This document shows, piece after piece, positions 24,167 through 32,156 of a stretch of DNA of 36,276 bases. Source of the stretch: JBFWWW01 sp050245975 (GTDB taxonomy: Bacteria > Pseudomonadota > Alphaproteobacteria > Rhizobiales > Hyphomicrobiaceae); contig JBFWWW010000016.1 of NCBI GenBank assembly GCA_050245975.1, positions 1 to 36,276 of the forward strand, given 5' to 3'. How positions within the stretch are numbered: position 1 is the first letter of the stretch; every line of letters starts with the position of its first letter. Position numbers and translations under genes: made by a program. The notes beneath the pieces were generated by a model that made no database searches, had not been told where the DNA came from, and saw nothing but the letters and a program-made list of their open reading frames with translations.

Positions 24167-25252
24167 ATGAGTCGCATCGCAGATCCCATCGCATGGCAGG
24201 AAGGGCGCAGGCTCTATGCTGCGCTGACCCGCCGCAGTTTCGTCGCTGCCGGTCTTGCGGCCGCCGTTGGAGCGGCCACCCGAGGAAGCCCCGCCCACGC
24301 CCAGGGCGCCAAGACCATGATCAAGTACGGGCACACGTCCGGCGTTCACGAGATGGGCCAGTACGTGCTGCCGGACGTTCTTCCGCCCTCCATCGGCATC
24401 GAATGGGTTGATTTCGGAACCATCGGCACGGGCCGCCTCGCCGCGATGACCCGCGGGCTTTGCGAGGCCATGACGACGGCCAACACCTACGTGGTGAGCG
24501 GTCGCGCCGAGGGCGTTGCGGTGACGGGCATCTGCGGCATGGCGGGACGCGGCCAGGCCCTGGTGGCCCGCCAGGATCGCGGAATCAACAAGCTCGAGGA
24601 TCTGAAGGGCAAGCGCATTGCCACGGCCCGCTTCTCGAGCTCGCATGTGATGCTGATGGTTGTCCTGCGCTCTCTTGGCCTTGATCCCGTCAAGGATGTG
24701 ACCATCGTCGACATCGGCCAGCCGGCTGCGTTCAACGTGCTTCTCGAGAAGGGCGAGGTCGATGCAGGCCTCCTCTGGGAGCCGAACGTCACGATCGTCA
24801 CCATGCGGCCCGGCATCAGCAAGCTGGAGCTGGACCGGTTCTTCAAGCTGACGTGGCCGACACACAGCGGCACTTATGTCCTGCAGAAGCTGATCGACGA
24901 GCGCCGCGAGGTCGTCCAGGAAATCGTTACCGCATCCGTCAAGGCCACCACCGCTTTGCGCGGAGACACCGATAAGTGGATCACGCTGGCGCAGCGCTAC
25001 ACGACCCAGCCGCGCGACGTCCTGGTGGAGTCCATCAAGAACTGCGATCTGCGCACGGATCATGACCTGACAATGACCTATCGCGCCGCCGAGACGATGT
25101 TCGAGCTCGGGATTGTGAAGAAGGAGGTCGCGGCGGAGATGGAGAAGGCGTTCGACTACAGTTTCCTGGAAAAGGCGACCGGAAAGAGCAAGGAAGACCT
25201 GGGCTTCGTTTCCTATGCCGACTACAAGGCCGGCAAGAAGTCGAGGATCTGA
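24167..25252 (+). CDS. ABC transporter substrate-binding protein (NMT1/SsuA-like), Tat-exported
   Basis: This 361-residue periplasmic receptor has a long twin-arginine signal: TRRSFVAAGLAAAVGAA at residues 21-37 and a probable AHA cleavage near residue 45. The mature core resembles the NMT1/THI5-like and aliphatic-sulfonate/nitrate/taurine receptor group, with INKLEDLKGKRIATARFSS and a later VDAGLLWEP motif. A strong AGGAAGGGGAG site lies six bases before ATG 24167, so a start eight codons upstream was rejected. The ligand is unknown; the group binds sulfonates, pyrimidines, nitrate, aromatic acids and others. Confidence 0.9.
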   Translation: MSRIADPIAWQEGRRLYAALTRRSFVAAGLAAAVGAATRGSPAHAQGAKTMIKYGHTSGVHEMGQYVLPDVLPPSIGIEWVDFGTIGTGRLAAMTRGLCEAMTTANTYVVSGRAEGVAVTGICGMAGRGQALVARQDRGINKLEDLKGKRIATARFSSSHVMLMVVLRSLGLDPVKDVTIVDIGQPAAFNVLLEKGEVDAGLLWEPNVTIVTMRPGISKLELDRFFKLTWPTHSGTYVLQKLIDERREVVQEIVTASVKATTALRGDTDKWITLAQRYTTQPRDVLVESIKNCDLRTDHDLTMTYRAAETMFELGIVKKEVAAEMEKAFDYSFLEKATGKSKEDLGFVSYADYKAGKKSRI

Positions 25253-25254
25253 TC

Positions 25255-26073
25255 TTGGCCTCGGCAGCACCTTCGCGACGCCGCGTTCATATCGACCCGC
25301 TGGCACTCATACTGCCGGTGGGTCTCCTCCTTCTCTGGTGGGGAGCGGCAAAGTTCGGCTTCATTCAGAACCCGCTGCTGCCGACGATCGAGGACGTCGG
25401 CGCATCGGCGCGCGAATGGATGTTCAGCAGCAGCAACCGCTACTTCTTCTCGGGCACCTGGTGGCGCGATCTGATCGGCAGCGTGATGCGGGTGTCTGTC
25501 GGCCTGATCGTAGGCTCGGCGCTCGCGATCTTCGTCGGCACGGTGGTCGGGTGGTACTCGACGGTCGAGCGCGTTTTCGATCCGACCATCCAGATGCTGC
25601 GCCCGATCCCCAAGACGGCCTTCCTGCCGTTCGCAATCCTGATCTTTGGCGTGGGCAATCCGCCGGCGTTGTTCCTCACGATCTACGGTGTTTTCCTCAC
25701 CGTCTACATCCAGGTTGTCGTCGGCGTGAAGCTCGTCCCGCGCGACCTCAAGCGCGCTGCACGCATGCTCGGCGCCAGAGACCGCGACGTGCTGCTGCGT
25801 GTCGTTCTGCCCGCCGCACTGCCTTCCATCTTCGCCGGCATCCGCGTCGGCGCGGCCTATGCGTGGCTCATCCTCATCCTGGCCGAAATGCTGGCCGTCG
25901 GCGAAGGGTTCGGCTTCGTGCTCTGGCGCGGCTACGAGAACCTGCGGATGGATGTCGTGGTCATGAGCATGCTCTGCATCGGCGTGTTCGGCTACCTGAC
26001 CGACCGGCTGATCATCGCCGCGCTGCGCAGCAAGTTGAGTTGGGCGCAGGACGTTGCGGACACGAGGCTCTAG
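25255..26073 (+). CDS. ABC transporter permease (SsuC/TauC family)
   Basis: This 272-residue permease has about six membrane helices. The ATPase-docking EAA-type loop runs about residues 160-195, with LKRAARMLGARDRDVLLRVV and LPAALPSIFAGIRVG. The start is TTG 25255, only two bases after the receptor stop, with GAGG eight bases upstream inside the previous gene, so translation is probably coupled; no ATG or GTG fits the family start better. Together with the receptor and ATPase it forms a nitrate/sulfonate/taurine-class importer. Confidence 0.92.
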   Translation: MASAAPSRRRVHIDPLALILPVGLLLLWWGAAKFGFIQNPLLPTIEDVGASAREWMFSSSNRYFFSGTWWRDLIGSVMRVSVGLIVGSALAIFVGTVVGWYSTVERVFDPTIQMLRPIPKTAFLPFAILIFGVGNPPALFLTIYGVFLTVYIQVVVGVKLVPRDLKRAARMLGARDRDVLLRVVLPAALPSIFAGIRVGAAYAWLILILAEMLAVGEGFGFVLWRGYENLRMDVVVMSMLCIGVFGYLTDRLIIAALRSKLSWAQDVADTRL

Positions 26074-26076
26074 CTC

Positions 26077-26835
26077 ATGGCCATCGAGCTTTCGACCCTT
26101 TCCAAGGTCTTTGTCGACGGAAACACCGGTACGGAGACGGTGGCGCTCAGCGGCATCGACCTGGCTATCGGCGACAATGAATTCTGCGCGCTTCTCGGCC
26201 CGTCCGGCTGCGGGAAGACGACGATCCTCAATCTTATTGCCGGCTTCGATACGCCGTCATCGGGCACGCTCAAGGTGGACGGAACGGTTGTCAGCGGTCC
26301 GGGCCCCGAGCGCGGGGTGATCTTCCAGAGCCTGAGCCTGTTTCCATGGCTATCGACCATGGACAACCTGCTGTTCGGGCCGCGGGTTCGGAGATTGGAC
26401 CTCGCAGCGCAGCGCGAGAAGGCGATGGACATGATCCGCCTCGTCAAGCTCGAGGGGTTCGAGAACCATCTGCCGCACGAGCTGTCCGGCGGCATGCAGC
26501 AGCGTGTCGCCATCGGCCGGGTGCTGATGAACGAGCCGCGGGTGCTGCTCGCCGACGAGCCTTTCGCGGCGCTCGACGAGTATACCCGGCGCGCCATGCA
26601 GGAGGAGTTCTCCCGCATCTGGCAGCGGACGAAGGCCACGGTGGTTTTCGTGACCCACAATATCGAAGAGGCGATCTTTCTCGCCGACAGGATCATCGTG
26701 ATGGGTCGCAAGCCGGGACGGATCAAGGCGGTTCTCGATGTGAACGAACCGCGCCCCCGTAGCAGAACCAGCAGCGCGGTCATGGAGCTGACCCGGCAGG
26801 CGCTGGAGCTCATTCAGCCGGACATCGTGGTCTAG
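26077..26835 (+). CDS. ABC transporter ATP-binding protein (SsuB/TauB/NrtD family)
   Basis: This 252-residue ATPase has Walker A GPSGCGKT at 41-48, Q-loop VIFQ at 81-84, signature LSGGM at 136-140, Walker B VLLADEP at 156-162, and the switch histidine in VVFVTHNIEEA. The sequence around QSLSLFPWLSTMDN is typical of the taurine/nitrate/sulfonate group. ATG 26077 lies three bases after the permease stop with GAGG upstream. It is the third transporter gene of the GntR-controlled operon. Confidence 0.94.
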   Translation: MAIELSTLSKVFVDGNTGTETVALSGIDLAIGDNEFCALLGPSGCGKTTILNLIAGFDTPSSGTLKVDGTVVSGPGPERGVIFQSLSLFPWLSTMDNLLFGPRVRRLDLAAQREKAMDMIRLVKLEGFENHLPHELSGGMQQRVAIGRVLMNEPRVLLADEPFAALDEYTRRAMQEEFSRIWQRTKATVVFVTHNIEEAIFLADRIIVMGRKPGRIKAVLDVNEPRPRSRTSSAVMELTRQALELIQPDIVV

Positions 26836-26919
26836 ATTCACGAAGTCCCTGGTGATGCGAGCAGGCCGCAGGCCGGCAAACTGGAAGTGTGTTGCAAGTA
26901 GAGCGAGGACAGGAAGAAC

Positions 26920-27678
26920 ATGGCAATAAAATTCAGATACCTCGGTTGGACCGCGTTTGAAGTGACGATGGATAATGGCTTTCGGATCATCTTTGATCCG
27001 ATGCTGGCGGGACGGCCGTCGGAGGACGTGCCGCCGAGCCCCATCGGCATCGAAGAGTTCGACGGTGTGGACCTCGTGATGGTATCGCACGTGGCGGCGG
27101 ACCATGTCGGGCAGGCGTTCGACATCATGAAACGCAGCAAGGCGAAGCTCGTCTGCGACATGTCCACGCGCTTCAAGGCGCTCGCCGCCGGCATAGAGCC
27201 GGAGCGCATCCTTTTCATGGTGTCGGGCGTGCGCTTCAAGATCGGCGACCTGTACGTGAAGGCGTTGCCGGCCGCTCATCTGTCCTTTTCGCAGCTGGGC
27301 GAGAACCAGTTCATCAACTCGCAGCCGCTGAGCTATATCGTTACGGCTCCGACGGGCGAGCGGATGTTCTTCGGCGGCGACACCTCCATCACGTCCGATC
27401 ACAAGCTTTTCGGCGAGCTGTACAAGCCGGATGTCGCCATGCTGGGCGTGGGCGGGGTCAACGTTCTGGGGCAGTCGTTCACCGAGCTCTATCCCGACGA
27501 GGCGGCAATGGTTGCGAAGTGGCTCGGCGTCGAGCTGGTCTTCCCGATGCACTACCGCTTCAATGAGGGCCAAGAGCTCGCCGATGAGATCAAGAAGATC
27601 GCGCCGCGCGTCAATACGGTCCTTCTTGAGCCGGGCGGCAGTTACTCGTGGTCGAAAAAAGCGACCGCAGCGGCTTGA
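26920..27678 (+). CDS. UlaG-like metallo-beta-lactamase-fold hydrolase with an altered metal motif
   Basis: This 252-residue protein has the metallo-beta-lactamase fold of the UlaG-like group: N-terminal RYLGWTAFEV, IIFDP, SHVAADH at 56-62, H120 (PAAHLSF), D154 (FFGGDTSI) and H211 (PMHYRF). The canonical HxHxDH motif reads H57-V-A59-A-D61-H62, so the second histidine is alanine. The remaining ligands could still hold one metal. A GGAAG site precedes ATG 26920. The gene follows the ABC ATPase by 84 bases in the same direction, suggesting that it hydrolyses the imported compound or a product of it. Confidence 0.87.
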   Translation: MAIKFRYLGWTAFEVTMDNGFRIIFDPMLAGRPSEDVPPSPIGIEEFDGVDLVMVSHVAADHVGQAFDIMKRSKAKLVCDMSTRFKALAAGIEPERILFMVSGVRFKIGDLYVKALPAAHLSFSQLGENQFINSQPLSYIVTAPTGERMFFGGDTSITSDHKLFGELYKPDVAMLGVGGVNVLGQSFTELYPDEAAMVAKWLGVELVFPMHYRFNEGQELADEIKKIAPRVNTVLLEPGGSYSWSKKATAAA

Positions 27679-27977
27679 TCGGGAGCCCGGCGGCCGGCGG
27701 ATATCGCGGGAACGGCAGGGGCGATGAGTGCCCCCGTTTTCCTGCGCCGTCATGTGCGGGCAACGCGAGTGCCGGGTGCGCAATACACCGTCCCGGCTTC
27801 CACGGCATCAGGAAGGGAGCAGCCACGCTGTCGGCCAAGCGCGGAGCGACCGCGCATCAGCGCATCGCTCTTTTCGGATGGATAACGCTCAAGGAAGCCG
27901 AGCGCGACACGCGGGCTGCGCGGCGCAAGAGCATGGCAGCCGATGGAATGCCGCTCCTGAGGCAGATCGAGAGAAGA
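27679..27977. other. Intergenic region downstream of the metallo-hydrolase gene
   Basis: Apart from the probable terminator at 27718-27740 nothing convincing was found in these 299 bases. Short open frames run on both strands but lack ribosome-binding sites and family features, and some continue into the tRNA gene. Confidence 0.6.
27718..27740 (+). terminator. Probable Rho-independent terminator
   Basis: GGGGC / GCCCC form a 5-bp stem around a 7-base loop, followed by CGTTTT. It lies 40 bases after the metallo-hydrolase stop, a sensible end for the GntR-ABC-hydrolase transcript. The stem is short, so strength is uncertain. Confidence 0.5.
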
Positions 27978-28052
27978 TGGCGCCCCGTAGGGGAATCGAA
28001 CCCCTGTTTTCAACGTGAGAGGCTGACGTCCTAACCGCTAGACGAACGGGAC
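27978..28052 (-). tRNA. tRNA-Glu (anticodon CTC)
   Basis: A 75-base cloverleaf with encoded CCA reads on the minus strand. The acceptor arm is GTCCCGT / ACGGGGC, with one T-G wobble at the second pair. The anticodon arm is TCAGC-CTCTCAC-GTTGA with anticodon CTC, and the T arm is AGGGG-TTCGATT-CCCCT. It reads GAG codons. A well-spaced promoter lies just upstream. Confidence 0.95.
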
Positions 28053-28065
28053 AGCGCGGCCCCAG

Positions 28066-28094
28066 TCTATAGGCGAGGGGCGCGCCTCGATCAA
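28066..28094 (-). promoter_or_regulatory. Promoter of the tRNA-Glu gene
   Basis: On the minus strand TTGATC (28094-28089) and TATAGA (28071-28066) are separated by exactly 17 bases, ending 13 bases before the mature tRNA 5' end. This is good sigma-70 spacing and position for a tRNA promoter. Confidence 0.65.
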
Positions 28095-28122
28095 GCGTGC
28101 AGTCAACCCCTGCGGCCGGCAA

Positions 28123-28494
28123 TCACGGGCGGCGCTGCGTGCCCTGGCGGACGCTGATCCGGCTCAGGACGTTCCCCGACGCGAGGTCGATGACGGCGAT
28201 GCCGGGGCCCTCCGGCCCATCGTAGTGGACGGCGAGCCGGTCGCCGGCCAATGAGACGTTGCGCACCTGCGCGTTCTGCGGCAGAGCCAGCTCTATTTCC
28301 GCCTTGAAGCCGTGCGCCGCTTGATCGTTGTGCCGGGTCGCGAGATAGAAGATGCGGGCGACGAGGCCCAGGAACCCGACCACCAGCACGATGCCCATCA
28401 CGGCCACCGCGATCTTCAGCGCCCTGAGCTGGCGCGGCGAGAACATCACGTCCTCGCCGGGTGCGGCCAATTCGTCGAGAGGCTTGCTGTCCAT
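28123..28494 (-). CDS. Small single-pass membrane protein (DUF6476-like)
   Basis: This 123-residue protein has one strong membrane helix (about residues 28-51, IAVAVMGIVLVVGFLGLVARIFYL) and a C-terminal part with beta-strand character ending in DLASGNVLSRI. It resembles the small proteins annotated DUF6476 that sit beside RluD-type genes in Alphaproteobacteria; this assignment rests mainly on topology and synteny. ATG 28494 has TGGAG five bases upstream. It is divergent from the pseudouridine synthase gene with only 21 bases between start codons. Confidence 0.78.
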   Translation of the reverse strand: MDSKPLDELAAPGEDVMFSPRQLRALKIAVAVMGIVLVVGFLGLVARIFYLATRHNDQAAHGFKAEIELALPQNAQVRNVSLAGDRLAVHYDGPEGPGIAVIDLASGNVLSRISVRQGTQRRP

Positions 28495-28515
28495 CGCGGC
28501 TCCAGGTCGCCCGGC

Positions 28516-29514
28516 ATGAGTGCGGCCGGCGAGCGCCTCGTCTTCCGGGTCGAAGCGGACGAAGCCGGCCTGCGGCTCGACCACTTCCTGACGCGGCACG
28601 TGCCGGGACAGACGCGGTCGCGCCTGCAGGCCCTGGTCCGTGCAGGCTTCGTGCGTGCCGGCGGCGCGACGATAGTGGGGCCCGGCCACCGGGTCAAACC
28701 CGGTGAACCCGTCGAAATCGTCCTGCCGGCGCCGGAGCCCGAGCGTGCCGCCGGCGAGACGATCCCCCTCGTCGTCGTGCACGAGGACAAGGACATCATC
28801 GTCGTCGACAAGCCGGCCGGCCTTGTCGTCCATCCCGCCGCCGGACATGCGACCGGAACGCTCGTCAATGCGCTCATCGCCCATTGCGGCGACAGCCTGT
28901 CGGGCATCGGCGGCGTGCGCCGCCCCGGGATCGTGCATCGCCTCGACAAGGACACCAGCGGGCTGCTGGTGGCGGCCAAGACCGATCTCGCCCACCGCGG
29001 TCTCGCCGAGCAGTTTGCCGCCCACGGCCGGGACGGGCGGCTGGAGCGCGGCTATCTGGCGCTCGTCTGGGGCGGACTGCGCCGGCCGCGTGGCGTCGTC
29101 GAGGCGGCGCTGGGCCGCTCGTCGACGAACAGGACGAAGATCGCCGTGGTCGATGCGGAGCGCGGGCGGCACGCCGTCACGCACTTCCATGTCCGACAGA
29201 GGTTCGAGGGCGAGCACGCAACGCCGCTGGCGAGCCTCGTCGAACTGGAGCTCGAGACCGGCCGGACACATCAAATCCGCGTGCATATGGCGCATATCGG
29301 CCATCCGCTGCTGGGTGATGCAACCTATGGCGCGGGTTTCAAGTCCGCCGCCGCGCGCCTGCCGCCAGCGGCACGCGAGGCGCTTGCCGCCCTCGGCCGC
29401 CAGGCGCTGCATGCGCACCGCCTGGGGTTCGAGCATCCGCGATCGGGCCGGAAGCTGCGGTTTCAAAGTCCGCTGCCGGCCGACATGGCGGAGCTGGTTT
29501 CCGCGCTCGGCTGA
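28516..29514 (+). CDS. RluA-family 23S rRNA pseudouridine synthase (RluD type)
   Basis: This 332-residue enzyme has an N-terminal S4 RNA-binding domain (about 14-72) and a catalytic domain with IIVVDKPAGLVVHP at 94-107 and HRLDKDTSGLLV at 141-152, where D144 is the catalytic aspartate. LETGRTHQIRVHMAHIGHPLLGD follows. Family members convert specific uridines of 23S rRNA to pseudouridine; S4-containing RluD makes those in helix 69. ATG 28516 was chosen because it begins just before the S4 domain. It is followed, after a 374-base gap, by rpoH, an order frequent in Alphaproteobacteria. Confidence 0.93.
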   Translation: MSAAGERLVFRVEADEAGLRLDHFLTRHVPGQTRSRLQALVRAGFVRAGGATIVGPGHRVKPGEPVEIVLPAPEPERAAGETIPLVVVHEDKDIIVVDKPAGLVVHPAAGHATGTLVNALIAHCGDSLSGIGGVRRPGIVHRLDKDTSGLLVAAKTDLAHRGLAEQFAAHGRDGRLERGYLALVWGGLRRPRGVVEAALGRSSTNRTKIAVVDAERGRHAVTHFHVRQRFEGEHATPLASLVELELETGRTHQIRVHMAHIGHPLLGDATYGAGFKSAAARLPPAAREALAALGRQALHAHRLGFEHPRSGRKLRFQSPLPADMAELVSALG

Positions 29515-29888
29515 GAAACAGGACAATTCGTCTCAAAGCGCGGGGATTTTGAGGACATTCCCCCGGCCTGGGAAACTGTTGCGGCTGTGCGGCGTTGGCC
29601 CTGTCTGGTGCAGGTACGACGGAACCGGACATTGCCATTCGTTAAGTGTGCAAGAGGTCGCCTTTGACCTATAAGCGAGAGGGAGGGCTGCCGATCCCCA
29701 CGACAAACGTCCGATGCCAGCGCGGATCACACGATCGCGTGAAACTTCGGGAACGGGACAGCACATCATCGTGCTTTGCTAGCACGGCCGGCATTGGCTA
29801 ATCCCGCAAGTGGTCGAGCCTTATGGAAGGCTCGGAGTGTATGGGCTGACGGAGGCGCGGCGCCACGAACAGGTCCGCTGACAAACAG
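29515..29888. other. rpoH leader and upstream intergenic region
   Basis: This 374-base region holds no gene. It is less GC-rich than its surroundings around 29641-29680. A small hairpin, CGTGCT-TTGCT-AGCACG, lies at 29770-29786, about 100 bases before the rpoH start, and could be in the leader RNA. No promoter with good spacing was identified with confidence. Confidence 0.55.
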
Positions 29889-30788
29889 ATGGCAACAAAC
29901 ACCCTTCCTTCAATAGCGTCCGGATCGGGCGGACTGTCGCGGTATCTCGAGGAGATCCGCAAGTTTCCGATGCTGGAGCCCGACGAGGAGTACATGCTCG
30001 CCAAGCGCTGGCAGGAGCATGCGGACTCCGACGCGGCACAGAAGCTCGTGACGTCGCATCTGCGGCTCGTCGCGCGTATCGCCATGGGCTACCGCGGCTA
30101 CGGATTGCCGATCGGCGAGGTGATCTCCGAAGGCAACGTCGGCCTCATGCAGGCGGTGAAGCGGTTCGAGCCCGACAAGGGCTTCCGCCTCGCGACCTAT
30201 GCCATGTGGTGGATCAGGGCCTCGATCCAGGAGTACATCCTGCGCTCGTGGAGCCTGGTGAAGATGGGCACGACGGCCGCGCAGAAGAAGCTGTTCTTCA
30301 ATCTGCGGCGCATGAAGGGCCAGATCCAGGCGCTCGAGGAAGGCGACCTCAAGCCCGAGCACGTGCGCCAGATCGCGACCAAGCTCGGCGTGTCGGAGGA
30401 CGACGTCATATCGATGAACCGGCGTCTGGGCGGGGATGCCTCGCTCAACGCGCCGGTCCGCGCCGAATCGGAATCGGGCGAGTGGCAGGACTGGCTGGTG
30501 GACGATACGCCGGACCAGGAGGAGCGGCTCGTCGAGAGCGAGGAGTTGTCGCGGCGCAAGGCGTACCTGGCGCGCGCGCTCGGCTCGCTCAGCGATCGCG
30601 AGAAGCGCATCTTCGAGGCGCGCCGGCTGGCCGAGAACCCGGCGACGCTGGAGGACCTGTCGGCGGAGTTCGGCGTCAGCCGCGAGCGCATCCGCCAGAT
30701 CGAGGTGCGCGCCTTCGAGAAGGTCCAGAAGGCCGTGCAGAAGTCGGCCGATGTCGAGGAGCAGCCGCACAAGCAGATCGCCGGCTGA
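29889..30788 (+). CDS. rpoH: RNA polymerase heat-shock sigma factor RpoH (sigma-32)
   Basis: This 299-residue sigma factor directs RNA polymerase to heat-shock genes. Region 2 is intact (EGNVGLMQAVKRFEP, then FRLATYAMWWIRASIQEYILRSWSLVK), and the RpoH box AQKKLFFNL at 132-140 distinguishes it from the housekeeping factor. Region 4 ends with the helix-turn-helix ERIRQIEVRAFEKVQ. The ribosome-binding site before ATG 29889 is poor, so translation may be weak or controlled. Alphaproteobacteria often have two rpoH copies, and the copy type cannot be decided here. It follows the pseudouridine synthase gene on the same strand. Confidence 0.96.
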   Translation: MATNTLPSIASGSGGLSRYLEEIRKFPMLEPDEEYMLAKRWQEHADSDAAQKLVTSHLRLVARIAMGYRGYGLPIGEVISEGNVGLMQAVKRFEPDKGFRLATYAMWWIRASIQEYILRSWSLVKMGTTAAQKKLFFNLRRMKGQIQALEEGDLKPEHVRQIATKLGVSEDDVISMNRRLGGDASLNAPVRAESESGEWQDWLVDDTPDQEERLVESEELSRRKAYLARALGSLSDREKRIFEARRLAENPATLEDLSAEFGVSRERIRQIEVRAFEKVQKAVQKSADVEEQPHKQIAG

Positions 30789-30944
30789 TCCAGGGCAGGC
30801 ACGAAACCGGACGGTCGCGGCGGCCAGCTGCGGCCCGTCTTTTCTTGCCCGGACGGGAGCCTCCATTGACGCAGGAGCGGCCGGCCGATACCTGATGGCC
30901 GCGGGCGGCCCGATGTGCGCGCCCGTCGAACAGTCCCGGGTGCG

Positions 30945-31841
30945 ATGCGCCGCCGCTTCTTCATCGTGTTCAACAGGACGGCCGGCGTTCCAAAGCCGAC
31001 GTTCCTGTCGGGCGTGATCGATCTCCTGACGCGGGCGGGCGCCGTTCTCACCTGGTCGACCGCGGCGGACGGGGAGGGCGCACGGGCGCAAGCGGAGGCC
31101 GCCGTAAGGGCCGGCACGGTCGATGCCGTGGTGGCGGCAGGCGGCGACGGGACGGTGCGCCAGGTGCTGCCTGCGCTGGCCGGCACCGCCACACCGTTGG
31201 GTCTCATCCCGCTCGGGACCGGCAATGTGCTCGCCCACGAGCTGGGCCTCGCGCGCACGCCCGAGGCCGTGGCGAAGGCGCTGCTCGAGGGCGCGACCGA
31301 TCGCGTCCGCTGCGCCAGGGCCAACGGCGAGCTGTTTCTCCTCATGGCGGGAGCCGGATTCGACGGGCGCATCGTCGGTGCGCTCGATCAGCGTCTCAAG
31401 GTGCGACTGGGGCAGATGGCGTACGCCGGCCCCATCGTGGGTGCGCTGGCCCGCCCGCTCGATGCGCTCGACGTGATCGTGGATGGCGAGGCCACCACGG
31501 CGTCGTGGGTGGTGATCTGCAACGCGCGGCATTACGGCGGCCGTTTCCTGCTGGCGCCGCGCACGACGATGGCGGCGTCCGGGCTCGACGTGGTGCTGTT
31601 CCGCTCGCGCAACCGGCGCCGGCTCGTCGGCCAGCTTCTCGCTCTGGCGCGCGGACGGCTGCATCGCGGCCGCGAGGACATCGAGGTCCGGCACGGTCAC
31701 CGCGTGACGGTGACGTCGGCCCCGCCGGTGCCGGTGCAGATCGACGGCGATTCGTTCGGCGCCACGCCGCTGAACATCGAGGCCGATGTGGCGTTCGTGT
31801 CGCTGATCCGCCCTCAGGGGCCGCCATCCGGCTCGCGTTAA
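30945..31841 (+). CDS. Diacylglycerol kinase-family lipid kinase
   Basis: This 298-residue protein belongs to the DAGK/YegS group, which phosphorylates diacylglycerol or other lipids with ATP at the inner face of the membrane. FNRTAG near the start replaces the usual NP.SG motif, GGDGT is at 66-70, and PLGTGN at 89-94 are the nucleotide-binding signatures; a C-terminal IDGDS motif closes the active site. ATG 30945 (MRRRFFIVFN) was preferred to an in-frame GTG at 30915 because the domain begins at once. It follows rpoH by 156 bases. A CtrA-type box overlaps its stop codon. Confidence 0.88.
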   Translation: MRRRFFIVFNRTAGVPKPTFLSGVIDLLTRAGAVLTWSTAADGEGARAQAEAAVRAGTVDAVVAAGGDGTVRQVLPALAGTATPLGLIPLGTGNVLAHELGLARTPEAVAKALLEGATDRVRCARANGELFLLMAGAGFDGRIVGALDQRLKVRLGQMAYAGPIVGALARPLDALDVIVDGEATTASWVVICNARHYGGRFLLAPRTTMAASGLDVVLFRSRNRRRLVGQLLALARGRLHRGREDIEVRHGHRVTVTSAPPVPVQIDGDSFGATPLNIEADVAFVSLIRPQGPPSGSR

Positions 31842-31853
31842 CCTTTTGTTAAC
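31838..31853. promoter_or_regulatory. CtrA-type binding box
   Basis: TTAACCTTTTGTTAAC matches the full-length alphaproteobacterial CtrA consensus TTAA-N7-TTAA(C) exactly. It overlaps the stop codon of the lipid kinase gene and lies at the left end of a 561-base region with no firm gene. The regulated transcript is not evident. Confidence 0.6.
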
Positions 31854-32156
31854 CGAACCGGCCAACGCTGCAGCGCGATAACGGTGCGCGTTTGCGCGGG
31901 CTAGTCCCGCAGCCCACGAGCGGAATGCACAGCATTCGCACCTTGGAATTACCGGAAGCCGGGCGGACTGGGACGAGACCGCCGTTCAACGTTTCCGGAT
32001 CTTGTCGCTCGCGAACGGATCGCGATCTCGTCCTGAACCGCCGCCTCCTTGTCACCAGACCGGCTTCTGCAAGCGCCCGTCCGCGGACGCTGCCGCTGTC
32101 GTTCCCGTGGCAGGGGGAGCCTCTCCGGCTTTGCGGCTTTACTGATGGAGTGGCCC

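Noticed and set aside
27648..28034. Open frames running through the tRNA-Glu gene (products ending near RRGIEP- or GESNPC-like strings)
   Set aside because: They are translations of tRNA sequence, a common artefact, without ribosome-binding sites or family features.
27679..28052. Genomic-island attachment site at the tRNA-Glu gene
   Set aside because: No integrase gene and no repeated tRNA 3' fragment were seen nearby.
28495..29526. Minus-strand extension of the small membrane protein over the pseudouridine synthase gene
   Set aside because: The extension has no family features, and the pseudouridine synthase on the other strand is certain; the real start is ATG 28494.
29621..29643. EcfG-like promoter GGAAC...CGTT upstream of rpoH
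   Set aside because: Spacing is 14 bases instead of the usual 16-17, and a second GGAAC at 29750 also lacks a properly spaced partner.
30811..30845. Terminator-like sequence after rpoH ending CGTCTTTTC
   Set aside because: The potential stem is short and interrupted; only a four-pair outer stem and a weak inner one form.
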